In this document: positions 16,593-25,652 of the stretch, in pieces
How positions within the stretch are numbered: the first letter of the stretch is position 1
How the letters are laid out: each line of letters begins with the position of its first letter
NCBI RefSeq assembly: GCF_031851795.1
Contig: NZ_CP134696.1
Location: 2,093,001-2,157,000 of the forward strand
Direction of reading: 5' to 3'
Origin: Pontibacter sp. G13
GTDB lineage: Bacteria; Bacteroidota; Bacteroidia; J057
DNA: 64,000 nucleotides
Position numbers and translations under genes: made by a program
The notes under the pieces: generated by a model
What the model was told of the DNA's origin: nothing
Databases searched by the model: none
The model's input: the letters and a program-made list of their open reading frames with translations, nothing else

Positions 16593-16841
16593 AAGGCAAA
16601 TAATGCCCAATCCACGACTGAGCTAAGCGTTTATTTACGTAAGTAAACGTTTAACGGCAGGTAGGCGGGTTATTGACGGGAAAATTCCGAGATGTGAAGC
16701 CGGGCTATCGCAGAACATAAACCACTCGCATACAACCATATACACCAATCATCGCCAGAAAGCCTGACTCAAATCTTGTCGTATATGTCTGAGATTCGAA
16801 TTATTTAAGGGGGTAAAGCGATATATTGGGTTTGGTTTTAG
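16593..16841 (+). repeat. Leader repeat copy A2
   Basis: Same orientation and nearly the same sequence as copy A1, with its palindrome at 16624-16653 (half-site TAAGCGTTTATTTACG). It ends in GATATATTGGG and TTTTAG but lacks the final TTG junction seen in the other three copies. The Gabija-like genes lie downstream, but ~460 bp away rather than immediately adjacent. Confidence 0.85.
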
Positions 16842-17014
16842 ATGATATCAACATCTTTTTTTAAGATGCAAGCCTCCCAAATACATTTGAGAAGATTATT
16901 ATGCCTTTTCTCCGAAAAAATGATATGTTTAAAGGACTGGATATAACGACAAAGCCTGCAACTTAAGTAGGTGAAATGGTGGTCCGATGAATGGGGAGTA
17001 CTTCATGGTTCCCT

Positions 17015-17058
17015 GTCCACTGGGCCCATTCGGGACTTGAACCCTAGAGTCGAAAAAC
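17015..17058 (-). other. tRNA 3'-end-like remnant
   Basis: The minus strand reads TAGGGTTCAAGTCCCGA, a T-arm-like element (loop TTCAAGT, stem 4 of 5 pairs), followed by ATGGGCCCA, which resembles an acceptor strand. No matching 5' half of a tRNA is present. Such remnants are often left at integration sites. Weak evidence. Confidence 0.3.
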
Positions 17059-17303
17059 ATGCATGGCACACAAAAGAACGAGGACTCTTCAGAATCTTCG
17101 TTTCAGTCGCCGAACGCTTCACTTACTTTTCAGCATACCTTAAAATGAAGGCAGTTTTCAGATCAATATGTGAATATTTCATTTCTCTCAGGGCCAAGTA
17201 TAGCTGGGTGGATCGAATCTTTTATTTATTGAACCGAATTATAATTTACAGGAAAATAATTTCTTTTTTCTCCGAAGAACCAACACCTATCGCAACTGTG
17301 CCT

Positions 17304-19049
17304 ATGCAAATTTATACAATTACCATTAAAGGCTTTCGCAATTTTAAGGATGCAACGATCAACCTTGCACAGCAGACCCTGATTATCGGTCCAAATGATA
17401 TTGGTAAAACAAACTGTATCCGAGCATTTCGCTTGTTGCTTGATCCAGGGTTATCCTATCGAGATCTCAAGCCTGATGATTCTGACTTCTACGTCCATGA
17501 ACAAACAGACACTATTGAGATTACGCTCAAACTTACTGATGTAACAGAAGACTGTCTCGTTGCAAAACTGGGCAAGTATTGTAGCGATACTCACGAGGTA
17601 TTTCTCCGATATGAAGGATTCCGAGACAATGATGACGAACCATTTCGGATCAGCGCGTCTCCTGATGGCGCTACTTTTACCTCGATCAACCGTGCTGACT
17701 ATCTTCGTGTTCTTAACCTGAGATACATTGATAGTAACCGAGATCTGTTCGAATACATTCGCCGTGAAAAGAAAAACCTCCTAGAAGATGCAATGGACCT
17801 GCGCACTGAGCAGGCGGTAGTCGATGCAGACGATGCTAAGCAAGTTGAGCTCAAAACCAAATTGGATGAAATAAATAGCTTGGTAAAAGAACTCTCTTTC
17901 ATTCAAAGTTCAACTGATCACCTCAACACCGAGCTGGAAAAACTTGCCTACCACCACCATGGTAATAAAGTAGTCTTCGAGGTGGTTGAGACTGAGGCAA
18001 AAGACTTTATTGAGAATATTAAGTTGGCAAATTCGGTTAATGATAATCCACTAGCGATTGGAGGAGCCGGCCGAAATAATCAGATCTACTTCGCTCTCTG
18101 GGCTACCAAGAATAAGATCCAAGAGGATTTCGACAAGGAAGTGACCATTTACTGCATAGAAGAACCAGAAGCCCATCTTCATCCGCACCAACAACGAAAA
18201 CTTGCTAGTTATTTCGTGAACAATACTAAAAGTCAACTTTTCATCTCTACTCATTCTCCCCAGATAGCGAGTGAGTTTTCTCCTGACTCGATTGTAAAAC
18301 TGTACAATAATAAACCCGATACGAAGGCTGCCAGTGATGGATGTGGTCAAGATATCGGAGGGGCGGTCATCGATTTTGCCCACCGAATGAATATCCTTCC
18401 CGCTGAAGCCTTCTTTTGTAGTGCTGTATTACTGGTTGAGGGGGTTTCGGAGGTCTTGTTTTATAAAGCTTTGAGTAAAGAGATTGGGATCGACCTGGAT
18501 TTCTACAATATCAGTGTACTGAGTGTGGAAGGAGTTGGTTTTCTACCTTATGTAAAGTTGTTCACCGCATTAAATATTGATTGGATAATTAGGACTGATA
18601 TTGACGTCATAGGAAAAAAAGGAGGGAACAAGTATGCTAGGGGTATTTCAATCGGGAGGAGCATTTATGAATTTCTCGGTGAAGAGGTTCAGGAGATAAA
18701 AGACCTGATCGATACGGAATATCAGACGGTAAATGATATCACTGACCCAACTGATCCCTCATTGGAACTATCTATCAATAGCTTCAGAGAGGCTTTCCAC
18801 AAGATCGGTTTTTACTTAGCAGCTAAGGACTTAGAAACCGACTTGATTACCTCACCTATAAGACAAGCTATTATTGATCATTATGGTGCCGGGAAAACGG
18901 ATGACGCATATGTCTCAGATATGTCAGCCAAGAAAGGTGAGAATATGTTTGGGTTCCTCAGCGCAAAATCAGGAGAGCTAAAAGCTCTAAATACTGAAAA
19001 GGTTGCAGAGCCATTAAAGCGTTGTAAAGAAATTCTAGAGGCACAGTAA
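17304..19049 (+). CDS. gajA: Gabija-like nuclease GajA: OLD-family ATPase with TOPRIM domain
   Basis: 581 residues from the ATG at 17304, close to the usual GajA length. An in-frame 111-codon extension back to 16971 runs through a tRNA-like remnant and is judged non-coding. The ABC-type ATPase half has IKGFRNFKDATI at the start, Walker A GPNDIGKT (29-36), a signature-like GGAGRNNQ (253-260), Walker B IYCIEEPEAH with Glu286 and a switch His in STHSPQ (about 317). The C-terminal TOPRIM nuclease keeps LLVEG (Glu379) and the DxD pair Asp432/Asp434 (RTDIDV). In Gabija, GajA is a nucleotide-regulated DNA nickase that acts on phage DNA together with GajB. The stop TAA overlaps the start of the helicase gene (TAATG), indicating a coupled two-gene operon. 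Confidence 0.87.
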   Translation: MQIYTITIKGFRNFKDATINLAQQTLIIGPNDIGKTNCIRAFRLLLDPGLSYRDLKPDDSDFYVHEQTDTIEITLKLTDVTEDCLVAKLGKYCSDTHEVFLRYEGFRDNDDEPFRISASPDGATFTSINRADYLRVLNLRYIDSNRDLFEYIRREKKNLLEDAMDLRTEQAVVDADDAKQVELKTKLDEINSLVKELSFIQSSTDHLNTELEKLAYHHHGNKVVFEVVETEAKDFIENIKLANSVNDNPLAIGGAGRNNQIYFALWATKNKIQEDFDKEVTIYCIEEPEAHLHPHQQRKLASYFVNNTKSQLFISTHSPQIASEFSPDSIVKLYNNKPDTKAASDGCGQDIGGAVIDFAHRMNILPAEAFFCSAVLLVEGVSEVLFYKALSKEIGIDLDFYNISVLSVEGVGFLPYVKLFTALNIDWIIRTDIDVIGKKGGNKYARGISIGRSIYEFLGEEVQEIKDLIDTEYQTVNDITDPTDPSLELSINSFREAFHKIGFYLAAKDLETDLITSPIRQAIIDHYGAGKTDDAYVSDMSAKKGENMFGFLSAKSGELKALNTEKVAEPLKRCKEILEAQ

Positions 19050-20725
19050 TGAAGAAAACTCCAACCACTGAACAATCCAACGTAATCAACCATGACAATA
19101 GTTGTGTTGTCGTGGCGGCCCCCGGGAGCGGCAAAACCTATACTATTTCAGAGAAAATCCGCGGTATCCTTAAGGATCTTCCTCAATATAAAGGAGTAAT
19201 CGCCATCTCCTACACAAACAAAGCCAGTGTTGAGTTGCAGCACCGTTGTATTGGAGACGGCCTTGATAAGAAGGGTTCATTCTTCGGGACCATTCATAAA
19301 TTTTTCATTTCTGAAATTATCATCCCCTTTGGGAAGATGGTTTTCGGCCCTCCTGCTGAGGAGTTCGAAATAGTAAAGAGGGAGGTTTTGAGCGACGAAT
19401 GGAAAATAAAATTAAATGCACTACCGGAAATACATAAATATGAAGATATAACTGAGGGGCATGTTGATGCTTTTAAAGGTCTGTATCAGGAAGGGGTAAT
19501 TGTACTTGAGTCTATCGGATTTTTAGCCTTGTGTGTCTTCAAAAGTTCGGTCGCTTGCAGAAACTACATCAAGGCTCGATATTCCCATATTTTTGTAGAT
19601 GAATATCAGGATTCAAAGCGAGATCAGCATGAGTTGTTCCTAGAACTTCATCAACTAGGAATCAAGGCAATCGCTGTTGGGGATATTAAGCAGGCAATTT
19701 TCAGTCTACCTGAATGCATTAAGGAACTTAATAACAATGATGAGTTTACTGGATTTAAGCTATCGCTCAATCATAGGTGCCACAGATCAATCAATAACTA
19801 TGCCTGGTATTTTTATACGGGTGAGGATCTACGTGGAGAGAATCCAGCAGAAGATGCTGATCTTCGAGTTTTTGAAAAGCAAGTAACAGGGTCTGAAGTC
19901 GATATTGCCAAATGGCTCAATGTTGCCATACCGCAATACATGAAAAAGTTTGGTGTCCAAGACAGGAACCAAGTAGCTGTACTAGTCCACCAGAACATAA
20001 AATTTGATGTTCTAGCTGAAGGGTTGGAAATCGATTACAAGGTTTCGAGAAAAGTCCCCCTCTCAGAAAGAACAGATGTTCCCTCTGGATTATTCAATCG
20101 GATACTAGAACATCTTGCTTCCGATCAAGTATCTCGGTATGAAATAATCGAAGAGTTTATCCGGAGAGATCATCAACCTATCAGAGCCCATAAGGCTGAT
20201 AAACTTATTAAGGATCTGAAGGGGAAACGTGATGATGGGGAAGTAATGATTGATCATATTGATCTTTTTAAAGAGCTGTGTAAGCAACTTTTACCGTATG
20301 AAGATCAAAGCGAAGCCATAGAAGTACTAAAGACTAGCCTAAATGATGATCCGAGTTTGGAGAGATATATGCCCGCAAAGAAGGATCAGGTGAACATAAT
20401 GACCCTTCATAAATCAAAGGGCCTGGAGTTTGATATTGTCTTTCACTTAGATCTATATAAATGGGGTCTTCCTGCAAAAAAAATTGTAGATAAATCTACT
20501 AATCCTTGGACTACAGAGTTTTTTCGATTACAGCAAGACGGCTCATTACACTTTGTAGGAATTACAAGAGCCAAACAATGCGTTGTGCTTTGCACGAGCA
20601 CAAAACGGCATAAGAAAAAGTACCAAGCCACAGAGATTGAAGTTAAGGCTGGGAATCCTTCGGAGTTTTTACGATGGCGACAAAATCCTGAACTTCAAGA
20701 AATGAGAGATAATAGCCCCTTTTAA
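19049..20725 (+). CDS. gajB: Gabija-like helicase GajB: UvrD/Rep-type superfamily 1
   Basis: 558 residues with the ordered SF1A helicase motifs: Walker A AAPGSGKT (23-30), motif Ia AISYTNKA (~52-59), TIHKF (~81-85), Walker B with DEYQDS (184-189), QAIFSL and LNHRC (motifs III/IV), MTLHKSKGLEFDIVF (motif V) and VGITRAKQCVVL (motif VI). It is shorter than UvrD and close to GajB in layout. In Gabija, GajB is the partner that senses DNA ends or single-stranded DNA and activates or joins the GajA complex. The start overlaps the GajA stop by one base. The preceding leader repeat A2 and AT-rich composition mark the pair as horizontally acquired. A UvrD/OLD pair outside Gabija proper is the alternative. 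Confidence 0.87.
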   Translation: MKKTPTTEQSNVINHDNSCVVVAAPGSGKTYTISEKIRGILKDLPQYKGVIAISYTNKASVELQHRCIGDGLDKKGSFFGTIHKFFISEIIIPFGKMVFGPPAEEFEIVKREVLSDEWKIKLNALPEIHKYEDITEGHVDAFKGLYQEGVIVLESIGFLALCVFKSSVACRNYIKARYSHIFVDEYQDSKRDQHELFLELHQLGIKAIAVGDIKQAIFSLPECIKELNNNDEFTGFKLSLNHRCHRSINNYAWYFYTGEDLRGENPAEDADLRVFEKQVTGSEVDIAKWLNVAIPQYMKKFGVQDRNQVAVLVHQNIKFDVLAEGLEIDYKVSRKVPLSERTDVPSGLFNRILEHLASDQVSRYEIIEEFIRRDHQPIRAHKADKLIKDLKGKRDDGEVMIDHIDLFKELCKQLLPYEDQSEAIEVLKTSLNDDPSLERYMPAKKDQVNIMTLHKSKGLEFDIVFHLDLYKWGLPAKKIVDKSTNPWTTEFFRLQQDGSLHFVGITRAKQCVVLCTSTKRHKKKYQATEIEVKAGNPSEFLRWRQNPELQEMRDNSPF

Positions 20726-20856
20726 GCACTTACTTCGATCAAATTCTGAAGACAGGTTGCATCATTGCATAGGTAAATCTAGGGTAAGGTGAGCTTGCCC
20801 CCAAAAACTGGACGGTGAGTTAAGGAATGAATCTTAACTTACTTAAGATGAAAAAA

Positions 20857-20874
20857 GGGAATGTTCAGAAAAGT
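20857..20874 (+). repeat. Trailing motif copy 1 (GGGAATGTTCAGAAAAGT)
   Basis: An 18 bp motif found again, in the orientation of the accessory genes, downstream of island B (36097-36114) and twice after the ATPase gene of island C. It may be a relic of insertion-sequence ends or a recombination site. Confidence 0.5.
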
Positions 20875-20904
20875 CCCGAAGATCTCGCCTCATCCCCCAA
20901 AAAC

Positions 20905-20936
20905 CCAAAGCGCCACCCAATCCGGATGGCGCTCTT
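20905..20936 (-). terminator. Terminator of the thioredoxin-like gene
   Basis: Stem AGCGCCACCC / GGATGGCGCT with a 5 nt loop; on the minus strand it is followed by a T-rich stretch (GGGTTTTTG). Confidence 0.8.
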
Positions 20937-20965
20937 TCATTCGATCTTTCGCAGAAGCCTAAGCC

Positions 20966-22207
20966 CTACTCTTCCCGAGCTTGTGCGATGAGACCGGCCA
21001 GTTCGTCCAGAAATTCTTCCTGTTCTTCACTGAGATCTAGCTTACGACCAGCTTCGAGGTGAACGTCGGCTTCATCGTACAATCCGCGGGCACCTTGGAT
21101 GTAAGCTGCTAGAATCAAGAAATCAGCATCCTCTTGATCTTCGAGGCAGGGCTTGAGGTATTCGTAGCAAAACGCATAGGCACTTTCAGACTCGGAATCA
21201 TCAAAGAGCGAATAGGCTTCGTTGTAGTGGTACAGGCACTCGTCTTCCACCTCGATTTCGTCCTCGTAATTGGACAACGTTTCCTCGTACAGCACCCAGT
21301 CTTCCAAAGCTGCCGCATAGATCTTGCGTGTCGTGAATGCACCCTCAGGCAATTGTGCAGGATCATCGAGGTACAGGGGCAACAACTCCTGAATGATGCG
21401 CTCCATGATGGCCGGATTGCCTTGGGTGATGGCGGCGTACATCTGCTCATTGAACATTTCCTCGATGAAAGATTCATAGGCTGGCATCCCTACTTGCCCG
21501 ACGATCAAATCCTTTTGGTCACGGATGAATGGGAATCCCGCCGCATCGAGATCGATGGTGTATGCCAGCAGAATCTTCATCATGTCCGCCTGCTGCCAAT
21601 CAGCTTCAGCCGTCTCTTTGATGAAGTTATTCGCCATGAACTGAAAATCCTCCGTCTGGTCGAAATCTGCTGCCAACAACAACAGTTCCTGCTCCTCAGC
21701 ACGCGTCATTTCGTCTCCGGATTCGACTTTTCCCTTCAATTCTGCAAGACGTCCCAAGGCACCAGATGCATTCCCGAGGTCAGCCAACTCCGCCATCAGT
21801 TTGTTGACGTCGTGATAACCCACGAGCGTTTTCACCAATGCTCCGGCGGGATCGATGAACATCATGGTCGGATAGCCTTCCACCGGATAGGTCTCCAAGA
21901 ACGTTTCCCCGAAATCGGTTTCAGCGTCCAATTTCAAGGCGAGATAGTTCCCTTCAAATGCCTCTGAAACAGCAGGCACCGAGAAGGTGGATTCGTCCTG
22001 CACCTTGCACCAGTGGCACCAATCGGTGTAGATGTCCACAAAGAGCAGAAGCTCATTTGCTTCGGCGGCATTCAGGGCCTTGTCCCAATCTGCCGATTCT
22101 TCGATCTCGGTAAACGAGAGTTGAGCCATGGCCGGAGTCATGACCAGCAGAGATACACAAGCCAAAAACAAGCGTCGGAGTTTACTTACAAGCATTTTAT
22201 ATTCCAT
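20966..22207 (-). CDS. Exported thioredoxin-fold protein with C-terminal helical repeat region
   Basis: 413 residues with a signal peptide (LRRLFLACVSLLVMTPAMAQ); a second in-frame ATG four codons in is an equally good start. The thioredoxin-like domain spans ~30-145 and has the active site WCHWCK (CxxC, redox-active) and the cis-proline region GYPTMMFIDP. The rest (150-413) is acidic and helical with TPR-like pairs of helices and ends in a Leu/Glu-rich segment. The fold and the periplasmic location suggest disulfide reduction, or a role in T9SS- or cytochrome-related maturation as seen for similar Bacteroidota proteins. No neighbour suggests a specific substrate. Monocistronic, with its own terminator. 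Confidence 0.85.
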   Translation of the reverse strand: MEYKMLVSKLRRLFLACVSLLVMTPAMAQLSFTEIEESADWDKALNAAEANELLLFVDIYTDWCHWCKVQDESTFSVPAVSEAFEGNYLALKLDAETDFGETFLETYPVEGYPTMMFIDPAGALVKTLVGYHDVNKLMAELADLGNASGALGRLAELKGKVESGDEMTRAEEQELLLLAADFDQTEDFQFMANNFIKETAEADWQQADMMKILLAYTIDLDAAGFPFIRDQKDLIVGQVGMPAYESFIEEMFNEQMYAAITQGNPAIMERIIQELLPLYLDDPAQLPEGAFTTRKIYAAALEDWVLYEETLSNYEDEIEVEDECLYHYNEAYSLFDDSESESAYAFCYEYLKPCLEDQEDADFLILAAYIQGARGLYDEADVHLEAGRKLDLSEEQEEFLDELAGLIAQAREE

Positions 22208-22375
22208 CGTACGATTCGTTGATTTCTAGACAATATACAGGATGGTCCGAGACTAAACATCCTCATCCTGAAAAAATTGCATTGCGTGGATTTTTATGAT
22301 GAGGTCAGTAACTGGCCATCTGTGGGCTTTCGCTTCTCGCTTGTTGTATCATACAGAACCCCTATCCCTGATCAC

Positions 22376-22416
22376 AAAAATTCCCATTCCTCATCCGAAA
22401 GGATCAGAAATGGGAG
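22376..22416 (-). terminator. Terminator of the DUF2141 gene
   Basis: Imperfect 15 bp stem (TCCCATTCCTCATCC / GGATCAGAAATGGGA) with a 4 nt loop, followed on the minus strand by a T-run. Confidence 0.8.
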
Positions 22417-22451
22417 TTCACCTCAGGTTGAGTGAGGATTCGTCTGCCGGG

Positions 22452-22928
22452 TTAGAGGTAGCGCATTTGAACGACCTGTAGCGTCTTGGGATCTTCCAAC
22501 CTGAATTGGCAAGCTTCAAATCCGGGCATCGTCAGCTTGCGCCTCCCAGCATTGTTGGAGAATGCAAAGCCTTCCTTGGGCAGTCCCACCCAATTGTTGT
22601 CCATTTCGCCATTGTTGTTTTCATCATCCAACAAGGTAAATGCATAGGCCCCGAGGGGGAGTTTCATGGAGATGGTCAGCACCCCATCCTCAGTGGCATC
22701 TTTGGCAAACTCAAATTCGTGCTTGGGCGCATAAGGGAAGCCTTCCTCCTCGACGTAAAACGCCACACGCATCATCCCTTCGCGGTTGCGAACCTGTTGA
22801 ATTTGGATTTCGACGACTCCCTGCTCGGCATCCTGTGTTTGGTAAATGGGCGGGTGATCGAAAGCTGATTGTGGTGGAGAAAAAGTACAGAAACAAGGGA
22901 GGGCGATCAGCAACAAAGTGGATTTCAT
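22452..22928 (-). CDS. DUF2141-family exported protein
   Basis: 158 residues with an N-terminal signal sequence. The family signature is well preserved: a beta strand VEIQIQQVRNREGMMRVAFY, then YAFTLLDDENNNGEMDNNWVGLPKEGFAFSNNA, in which the D.N.NG..D turn resembles a calcium-binding loop and the G.P.EG.GFSNNA ending defines DUF2141. The function of the family is unknown; members are small periplasmic beta-sandwich proteins. A single gene with its own terminator, divergent from the AraC-type regulator. Confidence 0.88.
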   Translation of the reverse strand: MKSTLLLIALPCFCTFSPPQSAFDHPPIYQTQDAEQGVVEIQIQQVRNREGMMRVAFYVEEEGFPYAPKHEFEFAKDATEDGVLTISMKLPLGAYAFTLLDDENNNGEMDNNWVGLPKEGFAFSNNAGRRKLTMPGFEACQFRLEDPKTLQVVQMRYL

Positions 22929-23063
22929 GAATGAATCGGGTGAAGGATTGAAAACCCCAAAATCGCCATTCGGGGGTCTAGGGTCGTCCCAACTACTCGG
23001 CTAGGTCTTCCCGATTCATCGGCACCAAAGGATCTGGTCGGAATTTGGGCGATCCCCAAGAGG

Positions 23064-24323
23064 ATGTGTATCTTTCTGCTAGCGCTAACGCGGATGCCTG
23101 TAGCATATCCTCACGGTCCCACGTCCGTAAGGGTGTACCATTGCCTGTATTCCTCCAAACCCGAACACACGCCCTTGGAATTTCTGCTTCACATCGGAAT
23201 CGCGCAGTCCCTCTTTGGGGCTTTCCTCTTTCTGACCAAATCAGACAAGCGTACCTCTGACTATTTGCTGAGTATCTGGCTCGGTCTAATGGGACTTTTC
23301 ATGGGGATGTCCCTGCTCAAAATGCTCCACCCAGCGTCCTTCTGGGCGCGCCGCCAGCTGTTCCCATTCTTCTTCGCGATGGGACCATTTTTCATCCTGT
23401 ACATCCGTAGCGTCATCGCATCCGGCCCAGCCTTGCATCCGAGATCTTTGGTTCAATTTGTGCCATTCATCGGCTATTCGCTCTTGGCCATTGCACAACC
23501 CAATTATCGGGTGGATGAAGCTGTACTTTCAGGACAGGTACTTGCCGGAGATTTCTGGATTATCACCCTCCCGGCATTGGGCTCCATGATTGGGTACACC
23601 ATCTGGTCATGGAATCTGATCCGCAATCACCAGCGGCAGCTCCCAGATCATTTTTCCTTCGAATCGGAACAACTTACCCTCACTTGGCTGAGAGTCGTCT
23701 CGTTGATTTTCACAGCGACCTTCTCAATGACCATGATCTCTTCCCTCGCCAATGTCAGTTCGGTCATCCAGATCAATCCCGGTTGGTTCCTGTTTTCAGG
23801 TCTTGCATTCTTTGCGTATGCGATCATGTATTACGGGATGAAGCAGCCTGCCATTTTCGACCAGACGCGCGACCGTACCGAGTGGATGCCGCCTTCCGAT
23901 CTGGCCGATTCCTCCAAGCCAGACGCTCCTGAACATTCGCAGGGAAAATACGCCCGTTCAGGATTGACGGACGACCGAGCCCTTAGATATCTGGAACTAC
24001 TCCGTGCATTCATGGAGGATCAGAAAGGATTTCAGCAGCGAGACCTGACGATTGCGGATGTGGCGGAAAAGCTGGGCGTTTCGAAGCATCATTTGACGCA
24101 GGCTATCAATGAGCATTGGGGCAAAAATTTCTATCAAGTAGTCAATGGGTATCGCGTTGAATATGTGAAGCAATTGTTGGAGGACCCGAGCTTTGACAAA
24201 TACACCCTCCTCTCAGTCGCTCATGAAGCCGGATTCAACTCCAAATCCGCATTCAATCTCACCTTCAAGAAATTCGTCGGTATGACTCCTTCAGCTTACC
24301 GCCTGATGATCCGCGAACCCTAA
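23064..24323 (+). CDS. Membrane-bound AraC-family regulator (7 TM + HTH)
   Basis: 419 residues as drawn, but the first ~36 residues are atypical. The family-like sequence begins at LEFLLHIGIAQSLFGAFLFLTK, where a TTG (23175) could be the true start. Seven hydrophobic segments follow to about residue 275, ending with PAIFD. A cytoplasmic linker and a C-terminal AraC-type double helix-turn-helix (~330-415) show the conserved LTIADVAEKLGVSKHHLTQAINEHWGKNFYQVVNGYRVEYVKQLL and VAHEAGFNSKSAFNLTFKKFVGMTPSAYR. Such one-component membrane regulators are typical of Bacteroidota and sense a membrane or periplasmic signal. The target is unknown. Confidence 0.85.
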   Translation: MCIFLLALTRMPVAYPHGPTSVRVYHCLYSSKPEHTPLEFLLHIGIAQSLFGAFLFLTKSDKRTSDYLLSIWLGLMGLFMGMSLLKMLHPASFWARRQLFPFFFAMGPFFILYIRSVIASGPALHPRSLVQFVPFIGYSLLAIAQPNYRVDEAVLSGQVLAGDFWIITLPALGSMIGYTIWSWNLIRNHQRQLPDHFSFESEQLTLTWLRVVSLIFTATFSMTMISSLANVSSVIQINPGWFLFSGLAFFAYAIMYYGMKQPAIFDQTRDRTEWMPPSDLADSSKPDAPEHSQGKYARSGLTDDRALRYLELLRAFMEDQKGFQQRDLTIADVAEKLGVSKHHLTQAINEHWGKNFYQVVNGYRVEYVKQLLEDPSFDKYTLLSVAHEAGFNSKSAFNLTFKKFVGMTPSAYRLMIREP

Positions 24324-24329
24324 CCCCCA

Positions 24330-24361
24330 AAAACGGAGGCGCGATAGCTCGCACCTCCGTC
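24330..24361 (-). terminator. Terminator of the SRPBCC gene
   Basis: Stem ACGGAGGCGCGA / TCGCACCTCCGT (one mismatch) with a 4 nt loop; a T-run follows on the minus strand, so it serves the leftward gene and may also help stop the regulator transcript. Confidence 0.8.
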
Positions 24362-24394
24362 CATAGAACCCTACTTGTTAAGTATGTGTGTTGA

Positions 24395-24829
24395 CTATGC
24401 CGCTTGAGGCTGATTTTGGATGTAGGCTTCCAGGCTGTTGAGGCCCATGACCCACAATCCCTGAATCGCTTCTTTGGCTTGTTCGGCATCTGCGGGTTCG
24501 GCGTCAAACGTACCGGACCAGGTGATGTCGGATTTACCAGCGGCCCCTTCCTCGATCTTCATGGAAGCGAGAATGTTCTGGATAGGGAGCATTTCCTGCG
24601 TGGGGATTCCGTAGCGGAAGACTTTCTCCTCGTGATTGACTTCAAGGATATCTTCTTCTAACGGGAGTCCGTCGGCAGTTTCGCAGAATCGCTGCCCGTT
24701 TTCCACGCGGCAGGATTTGATGAGTCCATTGAACCATTTGTCCACGCCTCCTACAGCGCCGATTACGCTCCAAGCGGCTTCGGGAGAGACGTCAAGGGTC
24801 TGGCGGATTTCTGCTGAGTATTGTTTCAT
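24395..24829 (-). CDS. SRPBCC-superfamily (START-like) protein
   Basis: 144 residues from the ATG at 24829; the frame is open 57 nt further but without family features. It shows the START-like helix-grip pattern: initial strand SAEIRQTLDVSPEAAWSVIGAVGGVDKWFNGLIKSCRV, central strands, SDITWSGTFDAEP and the long C-terminal helix EAIQGLWVMGLNSLEAYIQ. Members of this group (polyketide cyclase / AHSA1-like) bind small hydrophobic ligands or have no known function. The gene is convergent with the AraC regulator, sharing the hairpin at 24330-24361. Confidence 0.85.
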   Translation of the reverse strand: MKQYSAEIRQTLDVSPEAAWSVIGAVGGVDKWFNGLIKSCRVENGQRFCETADGLPLEEDILEVNHEEKVFRYGIPTQEMLPIQNILASMKIEEGAAGKSDITWSGTFDAEPADAEQAKEAIQGLWVMGLNSLEAYIQNQPQAA

Positions 24830-25054
24830 TGCGGTGATTGTGATTTCAGGAAAACCCCTCGTGGGCTTGCCCGGTGTATGAAACAAAGGTGCAGGAATGT
24901 GGAGCCCTGTGCTTGTCTGATCCGGCCAATCGTTGGTGCGATCCGGTCAAGCTAACGGTCCCTTCAAATTCTTCGATCCTTCCCCCTCTTTGGGTAGGTC
25001 TAGGCCAGCTAGGTGGGAACTACCTTAGCAGCATCAACCTCAATCCTCCATACC

Positions 25055-25546
25055 ATGATGAATTTGTTCCGTCAATACCTGATGATGGGCTTCCTCTGTT
25101 TCACTTTCTCTGCCGTGTCTGTTGCCCAATCCAGCTCCTTATTTGACGAATACCCTGCTCCGGTATCCGACTATTTCCAGCAAATCGCCCAACGGGCCTG
25201 TAGCTGTGTCTCCGAAGAAATGCCATCTCTGACCATCGAGACCCTCACACTTTTGGAGTTCATCTTAGCCGCAGATGACTACGAGGTGGATTCACTGGTC
25301 GATGGATTATCTTTCGAACAGCAATTGGAATTCCTGAATTTCTTCCTGATCCTGAAATCCTATGAAGATGGGGGATTGGAAAACTGTCTCCAGACCGCCA
25401 ATGAAGAAATGAAAGATCATCCTGCCATTCTGGAAGTGATCAACCTCGAAGAAGAAGTCATTGTAGCCATGCTCAATGAAAAATTGAAAGAAGCGGAAGG
25501 CTGCGAAGTGGCCTTTCGGTTAATGAACTTCTCGATGATAGAATAG
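25055..25546 (+). CDS. Exported protein of unknown function
   Basis: 163 residues from the first of two adjacent ATGs at 25055; the upstream frame has no signal features. The signal peptide is MNLFRQYLMMGFLCFTFSAVSVAQ. The mature protein is acidic and nearly all helical (two long Leu/Glu-rich helices around 60-100 and 110-145), with four cysteines (the CSC pair, ENCLQ and EGCE) that could form two disulfides. No family recognised. It lies 106 bp before the nucleoside transporter on the same strand, so co-transcription is possible but not shown. Confidence 0.7.
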   Translation: MMNLFRQYLMMGFLCFTFSAVSVAQSSSLFDEYPAPVSDYFQQIAQRACSCVSEEMPSLTIETLTLLEFILAADDYEVDSLVDGLSFEQQLEFLNFFLILKSYEDGGLENCLQTANEEMKDHPAILEVINLEEEVIVAMLNEKLKEAEGCEVAFRLMNFSMIE

Positions 25547-25652
25547 GACTTTGGGGAATGCAGTTGATCGGTAGGAGCTTCGATGCTATTTTGCGAATTC
25601 GTAATGTCAGAGGGTTCCGGAAACCCTTCCACGCGATCGTAACGACCTACCA

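Larger units (their letters stand above)
16495..17303. other. Region between the cassette array and the Gabija-like pair
   Basis: About 810 bp without a supported gene. It contains attC-like hairpin 3, leader repeat A2 and the tRNA-like remnant. The reading frame of the nuclease gene is open from 16971, but this part lacks features of the protein family and overlaps the tRNA-like stretch. Confidence 0.6.
20726..20965. other. Right boundary of island A
   Basis: 240 bp without a gene. It contains one copy of the trailing motif (20857-20874) and the terminator of the thioredoxin-like gene. Composition returns to that of the core genome. Confidence 0.5.

Noticed and set aside
16971-17303. 111-codon N-terminal extension of the Gabija nuclease
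   Set aside because: The family begins at the ATG at 17304; the extension runs through a tRNA-like sequence and has no conserved features.
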